Source: Turritopsis dohrnii (lineage: Eukaryota; Cnidaria; Hydrozoa; Anthoathecata; Oceaniidae). From it: DNA of 64,000 nt. Location of the stretch: positions 237,562 to 301,561 of the forward strand of contig BQMF02000493.1 of NCBI GenBank assembly GCA_027922465.2. Reading direction: 5' to 3'. The position numbers and the translations under genes are program-made. Below are positions 33,542-45,870 of the stretch, piece by piece (position 1 is the first letter of the stretch; each line of letters starts with the position of its first letter). Below the pieces are notes generated by a model that saw only the letters and a list, made by a program, of their open reading frames with translations, was not told the origin of the DNA and made no database searches.

Positions 33542-35128
33542 TTGTGATTTTCCATGATTCGAAAGGCAATGTCTCATTAATTTCATTTCAATCTACAGAA
33601 AGTACCCAATGCTTTGTTTATTTATTAGATACAGTATTAGTTAAAAATTCTAAAAATTCATTTTATGTAATCAAATTTATGAATTCACTCAAATCAACAC
33701 AATGATTTTCCCTTCATTGTTTGTGTTACTAAGATCTGATCCTATGCATGGTAATCAGGACATTTACTCATTCTCAAATATGTGTATAGTAAATCGGAGT
33801 TTGTGCATTTGTAATTATCAATATTATATTAATCTGTGAAATGTGTACCTGAAAATTTTTGGATTTGAACTCTCTGCTTGTAATTGTACATCCTGTTTGA
33901 AAGGAAGTGTAGTGCTTATTTCTCCTATTGGTTAAGAATTTCCCCGTGTCTGTGGGTGGTTATTCAATCATTTTGTGTATAATTTTGCAGTTGTTTTTGT
34001 CGTTTCTTGTTATCTTTAAATTTTTCGGTTCAAAATCAGAAACTTTGATTCTTAGCATTAATTCTTGAACAATATGGCTTAATAATTTAATAATCTAATT
34101 AAAGGAATATTGAAGTTTTTATGTTAAATCTTTAAAGTTTTCTTTGGTGCTGACCTTAAGGCCTAAGGGCCTCTTGTTTCTACTACACCCATGTTTCCTG
34201 AATTGGCTCATACGAATTTATTTATATTGCATTCAATCGAAGTTCGTGTTGTGTTCATAATGACTTTCTTACTCAAGGCGTAAAAGGGCGTTAATCCAGT
34301 ATTAGATCGTTGGCTTCGATTTTATTTATAAAATCGGGATTGCACTGCACAATCCTCAAATCTTCTACAGCCCATCTGCACTGACTGAAAAAACATGGCG
34401 TACTACTTGACTGTAGACTGGCCTCTATTCTTATCTACTTTGGCGGCCAGGCAAAAATTCCATTCTGAACCGCGGCTATAAAAGTGAACAGAGAAGAAAA
34501 AAAAGGAGAAGAAGAAGAAGGAAAATGCCGATTTTAACATATATTTCGTCCTACGGGGAAATATATAATTATAAGGATTTTTATTGATTGCAATCATGAG
34601 AAAACATTGGGAATCAATTAAGCAAGTCACGAACCATCAAAAACGTATCTTTATTTAATGATTTATAAAGTCAGTTATAAAATCTTTCATGTTCCAACGC
34701 CGATTGATTTTATAACTGTAAAAGCAATAGCATATAGGCTGTAACAAGTGAATTGTTTACCAGCTTGCTCCACCAAATTTTGTATGGGACTGATTAAACA
34801 AACCTTGGATAACTTTTTGAATACAGAAAGACATAATTTCAAAACAAACAATGCTTTGTGTGATATACACACAAGTAGTCCAAAATTAAAGTATATTGGG
34901 GGGATACAAGTAGTGCAAAACAAAATGCACAGATATAAGTAGTGCAAAACAAATTGTACAGGATACAAGTCCTGCGAAACAAAAAGCGCACAAATATAAA
35001 CAGTGCTAAACAAATGCACACAAATACAAAATGTCCGTCATGCTGGACCAGCTCTTATTTTAGCTCAATTACACTTCTTAGGAACAGTCAAATGAAGGAT
35101 TCTATGTAAATCGTTATATAAAAATGTC

Positions 35129-36137
35129 TTGAAATCTATACTAGCATGTAGCTTTAGCTAAAAATGCCCCCGCGCTCAAGCATTCCAATTTGTACACACA
35201 GCAAGCTATACATTGCAAGCTATACACCGGAAACAAAAACAAAAAAAAACTTTTGTTACTTTTTGTTATGTCTTAGTCCTATGTCACACTGATACCTTTC
35301 AAAAAGTGTAATTAAGGCTTAACAAGTAATATCAGAAAGTATTGGCTACAAACAAAAGAAATGTGTGAACTGAAACCATGGATACGTATTTTATAATCAA
35401 AATAAGATAAACATTTGTTTAAGAAATTCTGTAAGAACCAAAAGAAAGAAAAAAAACTTTTTTAAAAAACAATTAAAGCGAAAAATCCATTAGAAAACTG
35501 CATTTCAAACTTTGATTCGAAACAAGAAATAGCCAAAGTTTACATAAAAAACAAGAAAAAAATATAAGAAGGTTTTATTGATCATGATCACACAAGGTTT
35601 GGAGGACATAAAAAAGAAAGAAAACACGAAGAACGACAATTGGTAGACTTTCTTGCATACACAGATATCCAATTAAAATCTTTTTTAAGGCAAGATCCGC
35701 CAAAACTCAGTGCATTGAATAAAATTTATCGAATGAAAGATTTAGAGCTAAAACATATATACAAAAATAAAATGTTGTTGGCAAAATTTCAGATTTCAAG
35801 CTGTGCTTCAAAATCCTAGTCGTTCACTGCACTAAAACAACACAAAAGTAATATGAAAAATGTCTTATCAATTTTATCATACGAACTTCCTAAATAACAT
35901 AGTATAAATAATAATAAATTAGGAAAGAGATACGAAAAAACATTCTACTTACAGTACCATGCTTTGAAACGGGAAAAAAAGCAAAGTCAGCTAATAATTG
36001 TATACCACCGTGTAACGTCAACACGAAAGTTGGAAGATGATGATGATGATGAAGAACAAAATCGGAAACTGACATATTCGCCTATCTGGTGAAACTACTA
36101 TGCCTCCTCGCTCGCTTACGCTCGCTGCGGGGGCAAT
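35129..36137. mobile_element. GCCCCCGC-bounded repeat, mirror copy
   Basis: Inverse of 28383-29391 within the right arm. Confidence 0.45.
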
Positions 36138-37053
36138 AATTTAAATTAATATAATATACCTTCTTTCACTTTACTATCAACACACAGCACACTACTCTAG
36201 AATCAAGTAATCATGGACCACCACGAGGAGCATGAGTCATGTAGCAAACATTTTGAGGGCTTATAGATTACTGTTTAGCTTATAAACGTTATAAACAGCC
36301 ACAGATATTAATCTTACTTTATAACTGTTCTTGTGAAATTTAATCTGAAAAATGTAATAAAATTCTAAAACTAGAGCCTGTATCAACACAAACATTTCAG
36401 TCTGCAAATTATATTGGACTTTTCGCACTAGCTGCTACCCCCTTATCCGAAATATGGCTCTGTTAACAACCGGTATGTCAACAGTTATTGACAGAGGCTA
36501 GTTTCTGCCAAAACTCGCCGCGCCTCCGAGCGCCTCCTCAAGAGGTTTTAAACACTGTTGCCACTAGCGTTGCAATCGTGAATTATGAACAAAGTTTGCA
36601 AAGAGTGTTTTAAGAAAAGCTGCGCTTACTTTAAAATAATGAATTACAATGAAAACAGATGATATGACAGAAATCTTTCTGTACGCATTTCAATGAAAAT
36701 ATTCTTCGAAGCAGTGACTTTTTGAAAACCCAAGTATAAATTTTATTGTAGACATATAATGTCAATATTGCAGCTAAGTTACAAAAACAAGTACTTTGTC
36801 GACATCCATCTTCAGTTTAAGAGTGAGGAGTTTTACGTTTCTTATGAGAAAATTACGATGCACATTGATAGAGTTTTTGATCTGTTCTGCAAAATACTTG
36901 TCAACTATTTAAGGAGATATAAGTCTCTTATACGTCATATTGTTGGCTATGCCCATAGCAACGCCTAAGTCACTTTTTAATTCATCAGGCTGAACTATGC
37001 AGAGTCATTGATGTTGTCAGAAAAATTTTTATCATACGTTTGGATTTTACATA

Positions 37054-38790
37054 GCGGGGTTTACACTATCAGATTCTGTCTGACAGATTCTGTCGAACGA
37101 TTTTTCTCATTAATTATTCATGACAGATTTTTGCGTTTACATTTGCATTTTTATGTCGAAAATATTTATTTGTGGAATGGCGCCTTTCAAGAAAAAACGT
37201 GTTGCTGCAGCTATTGCGATAGTTATATTACTAAAAAAACGAAAAGAAAAACAAGAAAAACAACAGCGGAAGAAAAGAACTATTTGGATGAAACCTTGGC
37301 TAGCCAGAAGGACATTGGAGGGGACATTCTCCAGTTTGTTGAGAGAATTAGAATGTGAAGATGGGCAGAGTTTTCAGAATTTCACGAGAATGTCTGCAAG
37401 AGATTTCACTTTCTTGTTTAATCTTATTGAAAAAGACATATCCAAAAAAGATACACAATTACGCAACTGTATTCCAGCAAAAATTAAGTTGGCTGTTACG
37501 TTGAGATTTTTAGCAACTGGTGAATCCTTTACAAGTCTTCAATTTCAATCTCGAATACATAAAAGCACAATATCATTATTCATTCCTGAAGTATGCCGAG
37601 CAATTCACAACAGGTTAAAAGACAAATATTTGAAGGTAAACTTTTCTTTCCTTGTTTGAATTTTAAAACTTGCATATATTAACTGTCATGAAAACGTGAT
37701 AGCCATGAACTCGTCCAACTGTTCTCGGAATTTACTTCCGTTGAATTTCGGAGGGGTTGCGATCGAGGGTGGTACGTTGGGGATTGCAATGGTGAAGAGA
37801 ATGCAGCACTTGTATATTGGGTTACATGTGGCTGGGTAGATAGATTGTTAAACGACCCTTCAAATTGCGCATCAAAAAGTAGTTGCTGTATCTTCAGCTT
37901 AGTATGCTCTCGTGTTCTTCTGTCGTTTATATTTCTTATTTGACTAGCCACAAGTTTACCAAATATGTCTTCCGGATCTTCACGGACATCTGTTTGTAAG
38001 GTTTCTTTTGCCAGCCTTAACAGCTCGTCTTCAGCTGCCACTTTGGTATTCTTTTTTTTCAGAACGGACTCTTTTTCTTTTAATGGACGCTTAGTACTTC
38101 GAGCAACACCAATTGATGCTGATACCGAAACTTCAGACTCACCATCACTGAACTCTCTTTCATCTGTTATTTCATTTGGAACCGAACTTTGTGTTTCCAC
38201 ATCCTAAATAAACACACTTGTTATTTTAGGTTCCAGGAAGCAAAGAAGAATGGTTAACTATAGCAGCTGACTTCGAGAAGGTATGGAATTTCCCGAACTG
38301 TATCGGCGCCCTGGATGGTAAACATGTGGTCATAACGCAACCTCATAATTCTGGCTCATACTACTTCAATTATAAAGGTTCATTTAGTATAGTTTTGTTG
38401 GGATTGGTCGACGCTAATTACAAGTTTATTTACATTGACGTTGGTTGTAATGGCCGAGTAAGTGATGGTGGCGTTTTTAGAAATTCATCTTTGTATCAAG
38501 CTCTAGATTGTAATTCACTCAACATCCCTAATGCAAGAATTCCGGCTGCTGGTGACAAAGCTGTTCCGCATGTCATAGTTGCCGACGATGCTTTTCCACT
38601 GAAAACGTACATAATGAAGCCTTTTGCACAAAAAGACCTCACTAAAGAAAAACGCATTTTCAACTACCGATTGAGTCGTGCTCGTCGCATTGTCGAAAAT
38701 GCTTTTGGAATTTTAGCAAGTAAATTCAGAATATATCGCACTGCAATATCATTGGAACCCAAAAAAGTTCAGACGGTCGTTTTAGCTACT
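37054..38790. mobile_element. truncated Harbinger copy in right arm
   Basis: Keeps one TIR (inner end, 37054), the transposase exon 1, its intron with the antisense MADF exon 3, and 561 nt of exon 2. The other TIR and MADF exons 1-2 are absent because the arm ends at 38790. It cannot move on its own. Confidence 0.9.
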
Positions 38791-38799
38791 GTATCTTAA
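37177..38799 (+). pseudogene. truncated HARBI1-like transposase (right arm)
   Basis: Join 37177-37635 and 38230-38799. Same as the left copy through VVLAT, then unrelated codons and a stop. It lacks the last ~82 residues including CALHNFL but retains all three catalytic acidic residues. Two amino-acid changes from the left copy are visible (G to E in exon 1, V to A in exon 2). Confidence 0.85.
37679..38203 (-). pseudogene. orphan MADF-gene last exon (right arm)
   Basis: Mirror of 26317-26841: acidic linker and BESS-like motif only. The exons for the DNA-binding MADF domain are not in this arm, so the gene is headless. One substitution from the left copy (S to P) is visible. Confidence 0.85.
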
Positions 38800-40410
38800 T
38801 TAAATCTTTCTTAGTTACTTACATTAGACTTTTTATTCACTCTTTCCAGTGAGTAAACAGGAGTTTTTAGTTTGTAATTTTACACCCTTTCTTTGAAAAG
38901 AACCAGTAAAATATGATAACAGGCTGACTGTTCTTATATTTTATGCATTTTTCGGCGTGAATTAATCGTATTTCAGATTTCAGCCCTATTTTTTCATACG
39001 TTTACTATAGTAAACTAACACCTTGATTACCTTAATTGACCGTAATTTTTTTTCTTGTTTTTATTTTGACGATTCACATTAATTTGTAACGCAGCGTGGT
39101 AGTAAAATAAATAAATGCTGCCATTTGGTACCTGTCTAAGTTTTTGTTTGTGGTCAAGGGAATTTGAAATACCAACAGATCGAAGGTTTGTTGTTAGGCA
39201 AACTTATGATATGTAACAAGCTACAAATAGTGCCATAATTAATCTATTTCCTGGAGTTATTGGATGTGACAAATGAAATAAGTGAAAACAATATATATTC
39301 TTTTATCAGAAGCTTGAAAGTGCATTGCGAGAGAAATCCAATCCCAAAAATTGTTGTTATTTTACAAGAAAATTAGGGTAAAGATGTTCTTTGTTTTAGG
39401 ACATCTTACTTTGAGTCTCAGTTCGAGCCTCAGTCTTTCTGATTCTAGTCTTACTTCATGGGAGGCTGACGTTCTTATAAAAGAATCTTTCATTCCTAGC
39501 CACTAACTCGAAACAAAATCGTAGATAAGTGATAAGTAAAAGACAACATTACCTTTCAGCATTTATTGGAAAGATTTTATAACGCTAATAACAGAAGATA
39601 GGATCCCAGAAGCGCACGTTTTTACGAGCTATTTGATTCACGATATGGTTTAAGGATAGTTGGAACTTAAAGTCAATGTTATATTGTTGTTAAAACGTCA
39701 CGAGTAGCATGATTCGTCGCTTTAACATCGTCTGGTCAATTTTTTTTTTTGCTTTAAATAGAACGTTTTAAAACACGCATAAAATTTTATCAACATTCTC
39801 TTAAACGTTTCGGATCCTCCGTTAAAGTTTCATAGTCATTTCAGTTTAAAAAGACTATCTTCAAAATGTAACTTGCTGAGATAAGATGAAAAAGAACACA
39901 TCTTTTATATGGAATCCATTTTTGAGATTAATGTGATTATTTGAGATCATTTGAGATTATTTCAATACCCTTATAAACGTAGAAAATTGTCTGATTTACT
40001 CATTCTGTCTAATCTATCTGTCAATGTATTTGTTTCATTGGTATTAGTGGTCCAATCGGGATTCAATTCAAACTACTAAAATGCAGGAGTAATTTACCTG
40101 AAACATTTTCCAGCAAGTTCCCTACAAAATCAAGTACCCTCTCTGAAGTGGTCTTATCAAGATGTCTTGTTAAAATAAAATTCATAAATAATAAATAATA
40201 CGCAATAAAATTCATTTTATCAATTTTATTAATTTTATAAATGCTATAGTCCGACGACAGCGGTATTTATAAAAGCTATTTTGATATTACAGTGAAGTTG
40301 AGTTTGTTTGTATTATTTGTGTATGAAGAAAGCCTTTTTATCACCTAGTTCCTACTTTCATTCTTTCTCTGAGTTTTACGCGCTAGTGATTTTTGCTGTA
40401 TGTAAAATAT
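38800..40410. other. no gene seen
   Basis: AT-rich sequence beyond the palindrome. No recognisable coding exon, TIR pair or tandem repeat. Confidence 0.45.
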
Positions 40411-40920
40411 TTATTTTTGCGCCTTGCGACAGTTGTTGTAAGGATTGACTTTTGATTGCAACATATCCTGTTGATTGTGACATTTACAGGCGTTACACTT
40501 ATTGACAGTCCTTTGGCTTTTATCCATATGACTACTCCCTTCATCTCGATAAAGGCCAACGATACTGTTGGAACAGTTTGCATATCTTCAAAATAAATCG
40601 TGTTGGGCTGGATGAAATTTGTTCCAGAACATATTTTCACCCAACATTATTTTGGGGAAACATCCGAAAATTTGATAATCGACCGTATTTTTATATCTAC
40701 CTTCTTGCAGTAGCGCCTGAATGATTTTCCAGACAATCCTGACAACCCTGGTATTTGTCAAATACCTCGTAAGACCTTTCTTTTGATAAATCCACTATTT
40801 GTTCTGTCGAACAAACACTATCCAGTGCGGACGATATTTTAATCTGTAAAAGGGACTGGGGACAAATGCCGTAGATACTTGTGTAGGTAGTACCTTGGTA
40901 GTGCCTTGGCCGATTTTGGG
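40411..40920 (-). CDS. secreted Cys-rich (vWC-like) protein, last two exons
   Basis: Exon a is open from about 40920 to 40701 (start unknown): TSIYGICPQSLLQIKISSAL, then DSVCSTEQ, DKYQGCQDCLENHSG, ending at donor AAG|GTAGAT. Exon b runs 40585-40411 after acceptor TTGAAG|ATATGC and reads YANCSNSIVGLYRDEGSS, then NKCNACKCHNQQ and PYNNCRKAQK before TAA. The 115-nt intron is in phase (2+1), which supports the model. The C...C-N-x-C-x-C...C spacing in exon b resembles the first subdomain of von Willebrand factor C modules, found in secreted matrix and growth-factor-binding proteins. The two exons lie in different frames. The 5' exons and signal peptide were not found. Confidence 0.5.
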
Positions 40921-42169
40921 AAAATTATGTTTGGTTTTTCGATTTTGGTTTACAGAAAAAAGCCAGGCTGACGATTTTTTCATGTTTGAGCAAAATTTGA
41001 TTAATTGGGAGAAACCCAGTTCTTGAATTCGGTGGATGTAGAACGAGTTTTTGAAATTTTCTGATGCTTTGAGTTGCAGAAATGTTTTACTTGTTTAAAG
41101 AACCTCAACTCAATTAATATAATAAAACCACTCGAATAATCTTATTTCTAAATTGTTTAAGCGAGTGGATGTAAACAGGAAGCTTCGGGAGTCAAAGAGT
41201 TTTTTTTCTGAAAAACTGTGCCTTCATTGCCGTTTACCTTATGATGAAGTCAGATTTTTAAAAATTTGTATTGTTGGGTTAATATCTTACTGTCTTGCAA
41301 ATATTGATTACGAAGATATTGAGATCTGCTAATGCAAAAGGGAAAGCAATGTTAGAAAATGAAACAACTTAACGTATTTTGAAAGGAAATTCACCATTAG
41401 TAACAGTTTTCTATGATGGTATAAGATTCTTTAAGCCTAGTGTCTACCAACGCGCTAAAACATTAACGCACATGATCAACGCAAAAAAAAAGATTCGCGC
41501 GTAGATGGACACCAACGCAAATGACTAACGCAAAAAAATTACGCGCGCGAAAATTTTTAACGCCAAAATTTTGGTTATAACCAAAAAATATTCAGAAATC
41601 AAAGAAATGCCGATGATCTTTAGCATGTGGTGCTATTCAATAACAAAAAATCTATCGTGATAGGAGAATGCGTTTAAGATATTTCTAAAACTCATGACAA
41701 TGTGAGATAAAACAAGAGCCAGATTGCGCAAAACGGTAGCAGCAAGTTTACTTTTCACAAAAACGCTTTCGAAATTTTACTTTAAGTGCTGAAAACTTCT
41801 TTACCGGTGTTTTCTGAGATATCTCACTGGTGGAAAACAGGCATTAATGATAAATTTGATGAAATGATTAACTAGTGTAAATAGGGTCTAACCATAAAAC
41901 ACCAGCAATAATTTATTTAAAGACAAAAGAATTATACATGCGTGAGCTGTTAAGAGCTTATGTAGAAAAAAAAAATTTGTTTATAATAATAATTTCTGAC
42001 GAAACCAAAATTGAATTCCAACAAATAACTGCCTTTTTGAACTAGATCTTTGAAAACTTTAATAAACAAACATAGTGTAAATAGCTAACAAACCAAACGA
42101 GGTAATAAGAATTTTGAACTAATAAACTTTAATAACAAGAAAAGCAACATATCGAGTATTTTCAGTTAG

Positions 42170-42492
42170 CGTAATGAACTAAAAATCCCATTTTTATGTA
42201 CGCCTATTTGATTAAAATTCGAATGAATCCTAATTTCGTGGATTAAGTTATAAAATATCAGGTTATGTACTTTTAAAATAAAAGTTAATCTACTTTTAAA
42301 TGTTTGATATGAAAAAGCTTCAAAATTACGAAGGCTGCGTTCCTTCATTAAAATTTACATTGCGTTTTTGGTAGAGTCCGCAGACTCTAAATCGCAGACT
42401 AATTGCCATTTCGGCCGGAGGAGGAGGAGTAGTAGTAGTAGTAGTAGTCCACGGGTGTTTTAATACGGTATTGGCTTTCGCTGCTACCGTAA
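42170..42492. repeat. dispersed GGAGGAG/CTACCGTAA repeat, long copy
   Basis: Inverse of 17290-17560 over much of its length, with GGAGGAGGAGGAGTAGTAG, CCACGGGTGTTTTAATACGG and CTGCTACCGTAA blocks. Short fragments are at 5933-6002 and 57245-57320. Confidence 0.65.
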
Positions 42493-42768
42493 TAATGTTG
42501 TTGAGCCAAAAACGATAAAAATAAAACATGGGAAGAAAAAATAGTAATTAAAAGTAAAATAATTGAAACAGTCCTCCCTATTCGAAACTCTCATTTTATT
42601 AAAAAGTGTTGTTGCATCTTACATTTCTTGGCCCTTGTCAATATCCTATACCCATAGCAACATTACTAGCAAAACATCAAGTACATCTTCCTCTTCACAA
42701 TTCATTTCTGCTATGTTTCGATCGTTTCAAAACATTTTAATAAAATTTAATGGACACGTTTGCGTTTA

Positions 42769-44426
42769 GTTTTTGCGCCAGACATTCTCGCGCCGGCGAT
42801 AAATTTTATATCTAATTCCCAGCTTTTTCAAAGATTCTAGAAAGAATCCTATATAATAGAACTTACGATCATCTAACCTCAAAAGATTAACTCTTCCATA
42901 AACAATTTGGATTTCAGAAAAATGTATCTACAGAGCATGCAATACTTCAACTGGTTAATGACATCACTGAATCTTTTAACAATGGAAAATATACACTTGG
43001 AATATTCATTGACTTGTCAAAAGCATTTGACACAATTGATTATAAGATTTTGCTGAAAAAACTTAAATACTATGGCATTAGAGAAAATTCATACAATATT
43101 TTGAAAAATTACCTTACAAATCGAAGACAACATGTGACTTATGGCAGCAACAACATCACTAAAGCATTAAATATGACATGCAGAGTACCCCAGGGTTCAA
43201 TATTAGGTCATTTACTATTTTTGATATATGTAAACGATTTTGTAAACTGTTCGTCAATACTGAAACCAGTTATGTTTGCTGACGATACAAATCTGTTCCT
43301 TTCAGACAATGATATTCCTAAACGTTTTAATAACATGAACAAAGAATTAAAAAATGTAGCGTTGTGGTTTCAGGTAAATAAATTATCTTTAAATGCTAAG
43401 AAAACAAACTTAACACTTTTCCATACTTCCAAGAAAAAAAATACAATAGAACTAAATCTTCCACTATTAGAAATAAATAACACAAAAATAACCAGACAAA
43501 CAGTCACAAAGTTCCTTGGAATTTACGTAGATGAAAATCTGACATGGACGAATCAAATTGAGTACGTGCACTCAAAAGGAATTGGCGCATTATATAAAGC
43601 TAAAACCATTTTGAACAAACATCTATTAAAGCAACCTTATTATTCTTTTGTACATAGTCACTTAAGCTATGCAAATGTCATATGGGCTAGCACACAAAAA
43701 AGTAAACTAACATCTCTTTTCCAACGTCAGAAGCATGCCATCAGAGTTATACACAATAAAGATCGTTTTACTCATACAAAACCTCTCTTTGCAGAATCCT
43801 TCATACCAACACTATACGAACTTAACATTTTCCAAACTCTAATTTTTATGTTAAAGTGCAAAACGAAGCAATCACCATCTGTTTTTCATAGTCTTTACAC
43901 GCTCAAACCCCAAAACAAATATACAACTCGAAATTCAAGAATTTTGCTTAAGCCGATGTTCAAAAATAAGCTCAGTCAATTTAACATTTCATATCGTGGA
44001 TCACACTTGTGGAATGCTCTCGTTTCATCATCGAATTCTCTTTCAGATATTGAATATGTTCCTCAATTTAAGAAATTATTAAAAACAATCAAATTTGAAA
44101 ATATCCTTCAATATTTTTGATCAATTTTCAAGTCAAGTCTAGTTACATACTTATTCCCTTTTAACAATTTGATAAAATTGTAAGATTGTAACATTTACGC
44201 TGTGTAATCACTCGGTTCTCGGCGATAAGATCATTCATGATCTTCTACGAGTTTCCCGTGTTACTTGAAACAATATGTACAAGGACGATCTATATTTCAG
44301 ATAGTTTATGTAAACATTCTTATATCTACTATATATATGATAAAGACTTTTAATTGAAAATTTTTTAACAGTTACGGACTTGTAATGTTTCTTAACTAAA
44401 AATATATCAATCAATCAATCAATCAA
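42769..44426 (+). mobile_element. 5'-truncated CR1/L2-type LINE
   Basis: 1,658 bp flanked by a perfect 10-bp target duplication TTTGCGTTTA (42759-42768, 44427-44436) and ending in a short (ATCA)n tail, the 3' style of CR1/L2-like LINEs. It contains the C-terminal two thirds of ORF2 and a ~300-bp 3' UTR. The intact flanks and tail mark a fairly recent insertion. Confidence 0.85.
42891..44120 (+). CDS. LINE reverse transcriptase, 5'-truncated ORF2
   Basis: Open frame of about 410 residues, starting in the fingers (FGFQKNVSTEHAILQL), then IFIDLSKAFDTID, CRVPQGSILG and the catalytic FADDTNLFL box, followed by NKLSLNAKKT, KFLGIYVDENLTW and a C-terminal domain (LSYANVIWAS, FNISYRGSHLWN) to TTTTGA at 44120. 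All catalytic motifs are intact, but the endonuclease and N-terminal RT are missing through 5' truncation, as usual for LINE copies. No start codon is expected. Confidence 0.88.
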   Translation, partial: LFHKQFGFQKNVSTEHAILQLVNDITESFNNGKYTLGIFIDLSKAFDTIDYKILLKKLKYYGIRENSYNILKNYLTNRRQHVTYGSNNITKALNMTCRVPQGSILGHLLFLIYVNDFVNCSSILKPVMFADDTNLFLSDNDIPKRFNNMNKELKNVALWFQVNKLSLNAKKTNLTLFHTSKKKNTIELNLPLLEINNTKITRQTVTKFLGIYVDENLTWTNQIEYVHSKGIGALYKAKTILNKHLLKQPYYSFVHSHLSYANVIWASTQKSKLTSLFQRQKHAIRVIHNKDRFTHTKPLFAESFIPTLYELNIFQTLIFMLKCKTKQSPSVFHSLYTLKPQNKYTTRNSRILLKPMFKNKLSQFNISYRGSHLWNALVSSSNSLSDIEYVPQFKKLLKTIKFENILQYF

Positions 44427-44473
44427 TTTGCGTTTATCATAGGCGCTTTGGTGAAGCTTTGGTGGACACTCAG

Positions 44474-45250
44474 CTTTATCGTTGCCATGGAGACCAAGTT
44501 ATGAGCAAAAACGAGAAATAATATTTTGGAAGTTCAAAAACTGACTTCCATCAGTTTTGAAATTCTTCAAAATGCCACAAAAAAAATCAATTTTGATTTT
44601 TAGGAAAGAAATTTTTTAATGACGTTGTTTTAGTTGAAAAAAAGGGGATTAAAATGTAATTATGAGGATTAGAAGCATGATGATGTTTTTTAAGGATTGA
44701 AAAATTGAAAGTAAAAATGTAAATAATAATTTTTATTACCAGAGGCGAAATCTCGATTTACTTTTTAAAAGCTTAAATCTTCGCTATCAGAAACTTACAA
44801 ATAATTTTATAACGAGGATGCTTAAGAAGGTATGTGTTGAGTTCTTCAAATATTCAAAGGACTATATTTATTTAGAAATTATTAGAAAATGTGTTCATAT
44901 TTTTGAAAATAATGACTGTTTAATTAGGGCTGTTTTTTGTTGCAGCTATTGTATTATTCATGAGCCTGTCCAGCAAGTTCTGTGTTTGAAGATAATGAAC
45001 TGTTGTGAAAGCTGTAAGAAAAATAATGAAAACGGCTGTTAAGAACAAATTCTCCATGAGAGATCTAGTCATTTATTTATTTCGTTTGCTTTCTATTTTG
45101 ATCTTTGTCAGCTGCCGTTTTAAGGCTCATTTCTGTTATTGCAATGAAGAATTCCCATTGCTGGCATCAGCATCACTATCTGCAACCCTCATTTATATTT
45201 GTAATAGCTTATTTTTGGAAGGGACATTTGAAATTGTTTAAGAATATTAA
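44474..45250. other. no recognised gene
   Basis: Two small overlapping open frames (44818-45042 and 45005-45241, plus) have clustered cysteines and a hydrophobic run respectively, but I recognise no family and no splice structure. Confidence 0.35.
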
Positions 45251-45466
45251 AGCCTGATTCATACTTGAAAACCAAACTCAAATGAAGTAAACATGCGCAG
45301 TAGTGCATGAACTAAGGTCATTTTGGATGCAACAGGTAAAGCAAAATACCAAAAAATTGCCCATGCATAGTTCTTCTCCCTTGCTACCCTTCCTTCATTT
45401 GTGCTCACACAGTGCTTGCTTCTGCTTCTACTTCTGCGTCTCCGCTGCACAAGTGTGAATGAAGCT
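45251..45466. mobile_element. small MITE, TAA-flanked
   Basis: 216 bp with imperfect TIRs AGCCTGATTCATACTTG and, inverted, AGCTTCATTCACACTTG, flanked by TAA (45248-45250, 45467-45469), suggesting the PIF/Harbinger group. 45471-45870 beside it shows nothing. Confidence 0.65.
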
Positions 45467-45870
45467 TAAAGCGATTATAGTATCATGCTAATGAGCCAAT
45501 AATCTAAACAAATCTGTTGTCATGACAATAACGTCACATCAATATGTCTTTTTATTACAATGGAGCTGTTTTTTGTATTAAATCAATGCTTTGTGGGCAC
45601 TTCTAACAGAGATTTTTACGACCAATATCACAAACATTTTTTAAATTAAAATGTAAACGGCTTTCTGATGTTATTTACAAGCTAATACTCTGTTGAAACT
45701 AAAAATCAAACAAACATCACGAAAATAAATTTTAAGTACTGATGTGTATTAAAAGAAATCTTATCTTAGTGACTATAATGGACCTCCATGAGAACTAAGC
45801 AGCAGGTTGATATATGAAGTGTACACAAAGCATCTAGATACCAGAAAAATGAAATAATAAATAACATTAA

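Larger units (their letters stand above)
32932..38790 (-). repeat. right arm of giant inverted repeat
   Basis: Reverse complement of 25730-31588 (see there). The outer edge at 38790 cuts the Harbinger transposase frame, which then runs into unrelated sequence and stops after three codons. So this arm is the derived copy and the left locus, with the whole transposon, the donor. Confidence 0.95.
41434..44473. mobile_element. TIR element hosting a LINE insertion
   Basis: Left end AGCCTAGTGTCTACCAACGC and right end GGTGGACACTCAG are imperfect inverted repeats, with AACGC/GCGTT-type motifs repeated inside both ends. Direct repeat CTTTA flanks it (41429-41433, 44474-44478). No transposase is visible; the interior includes a dispersed repeat (42170-42492) and a LINE (42769-44426). 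Without the LINE it would be about 1.4 kb. Confidence 0.55.
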
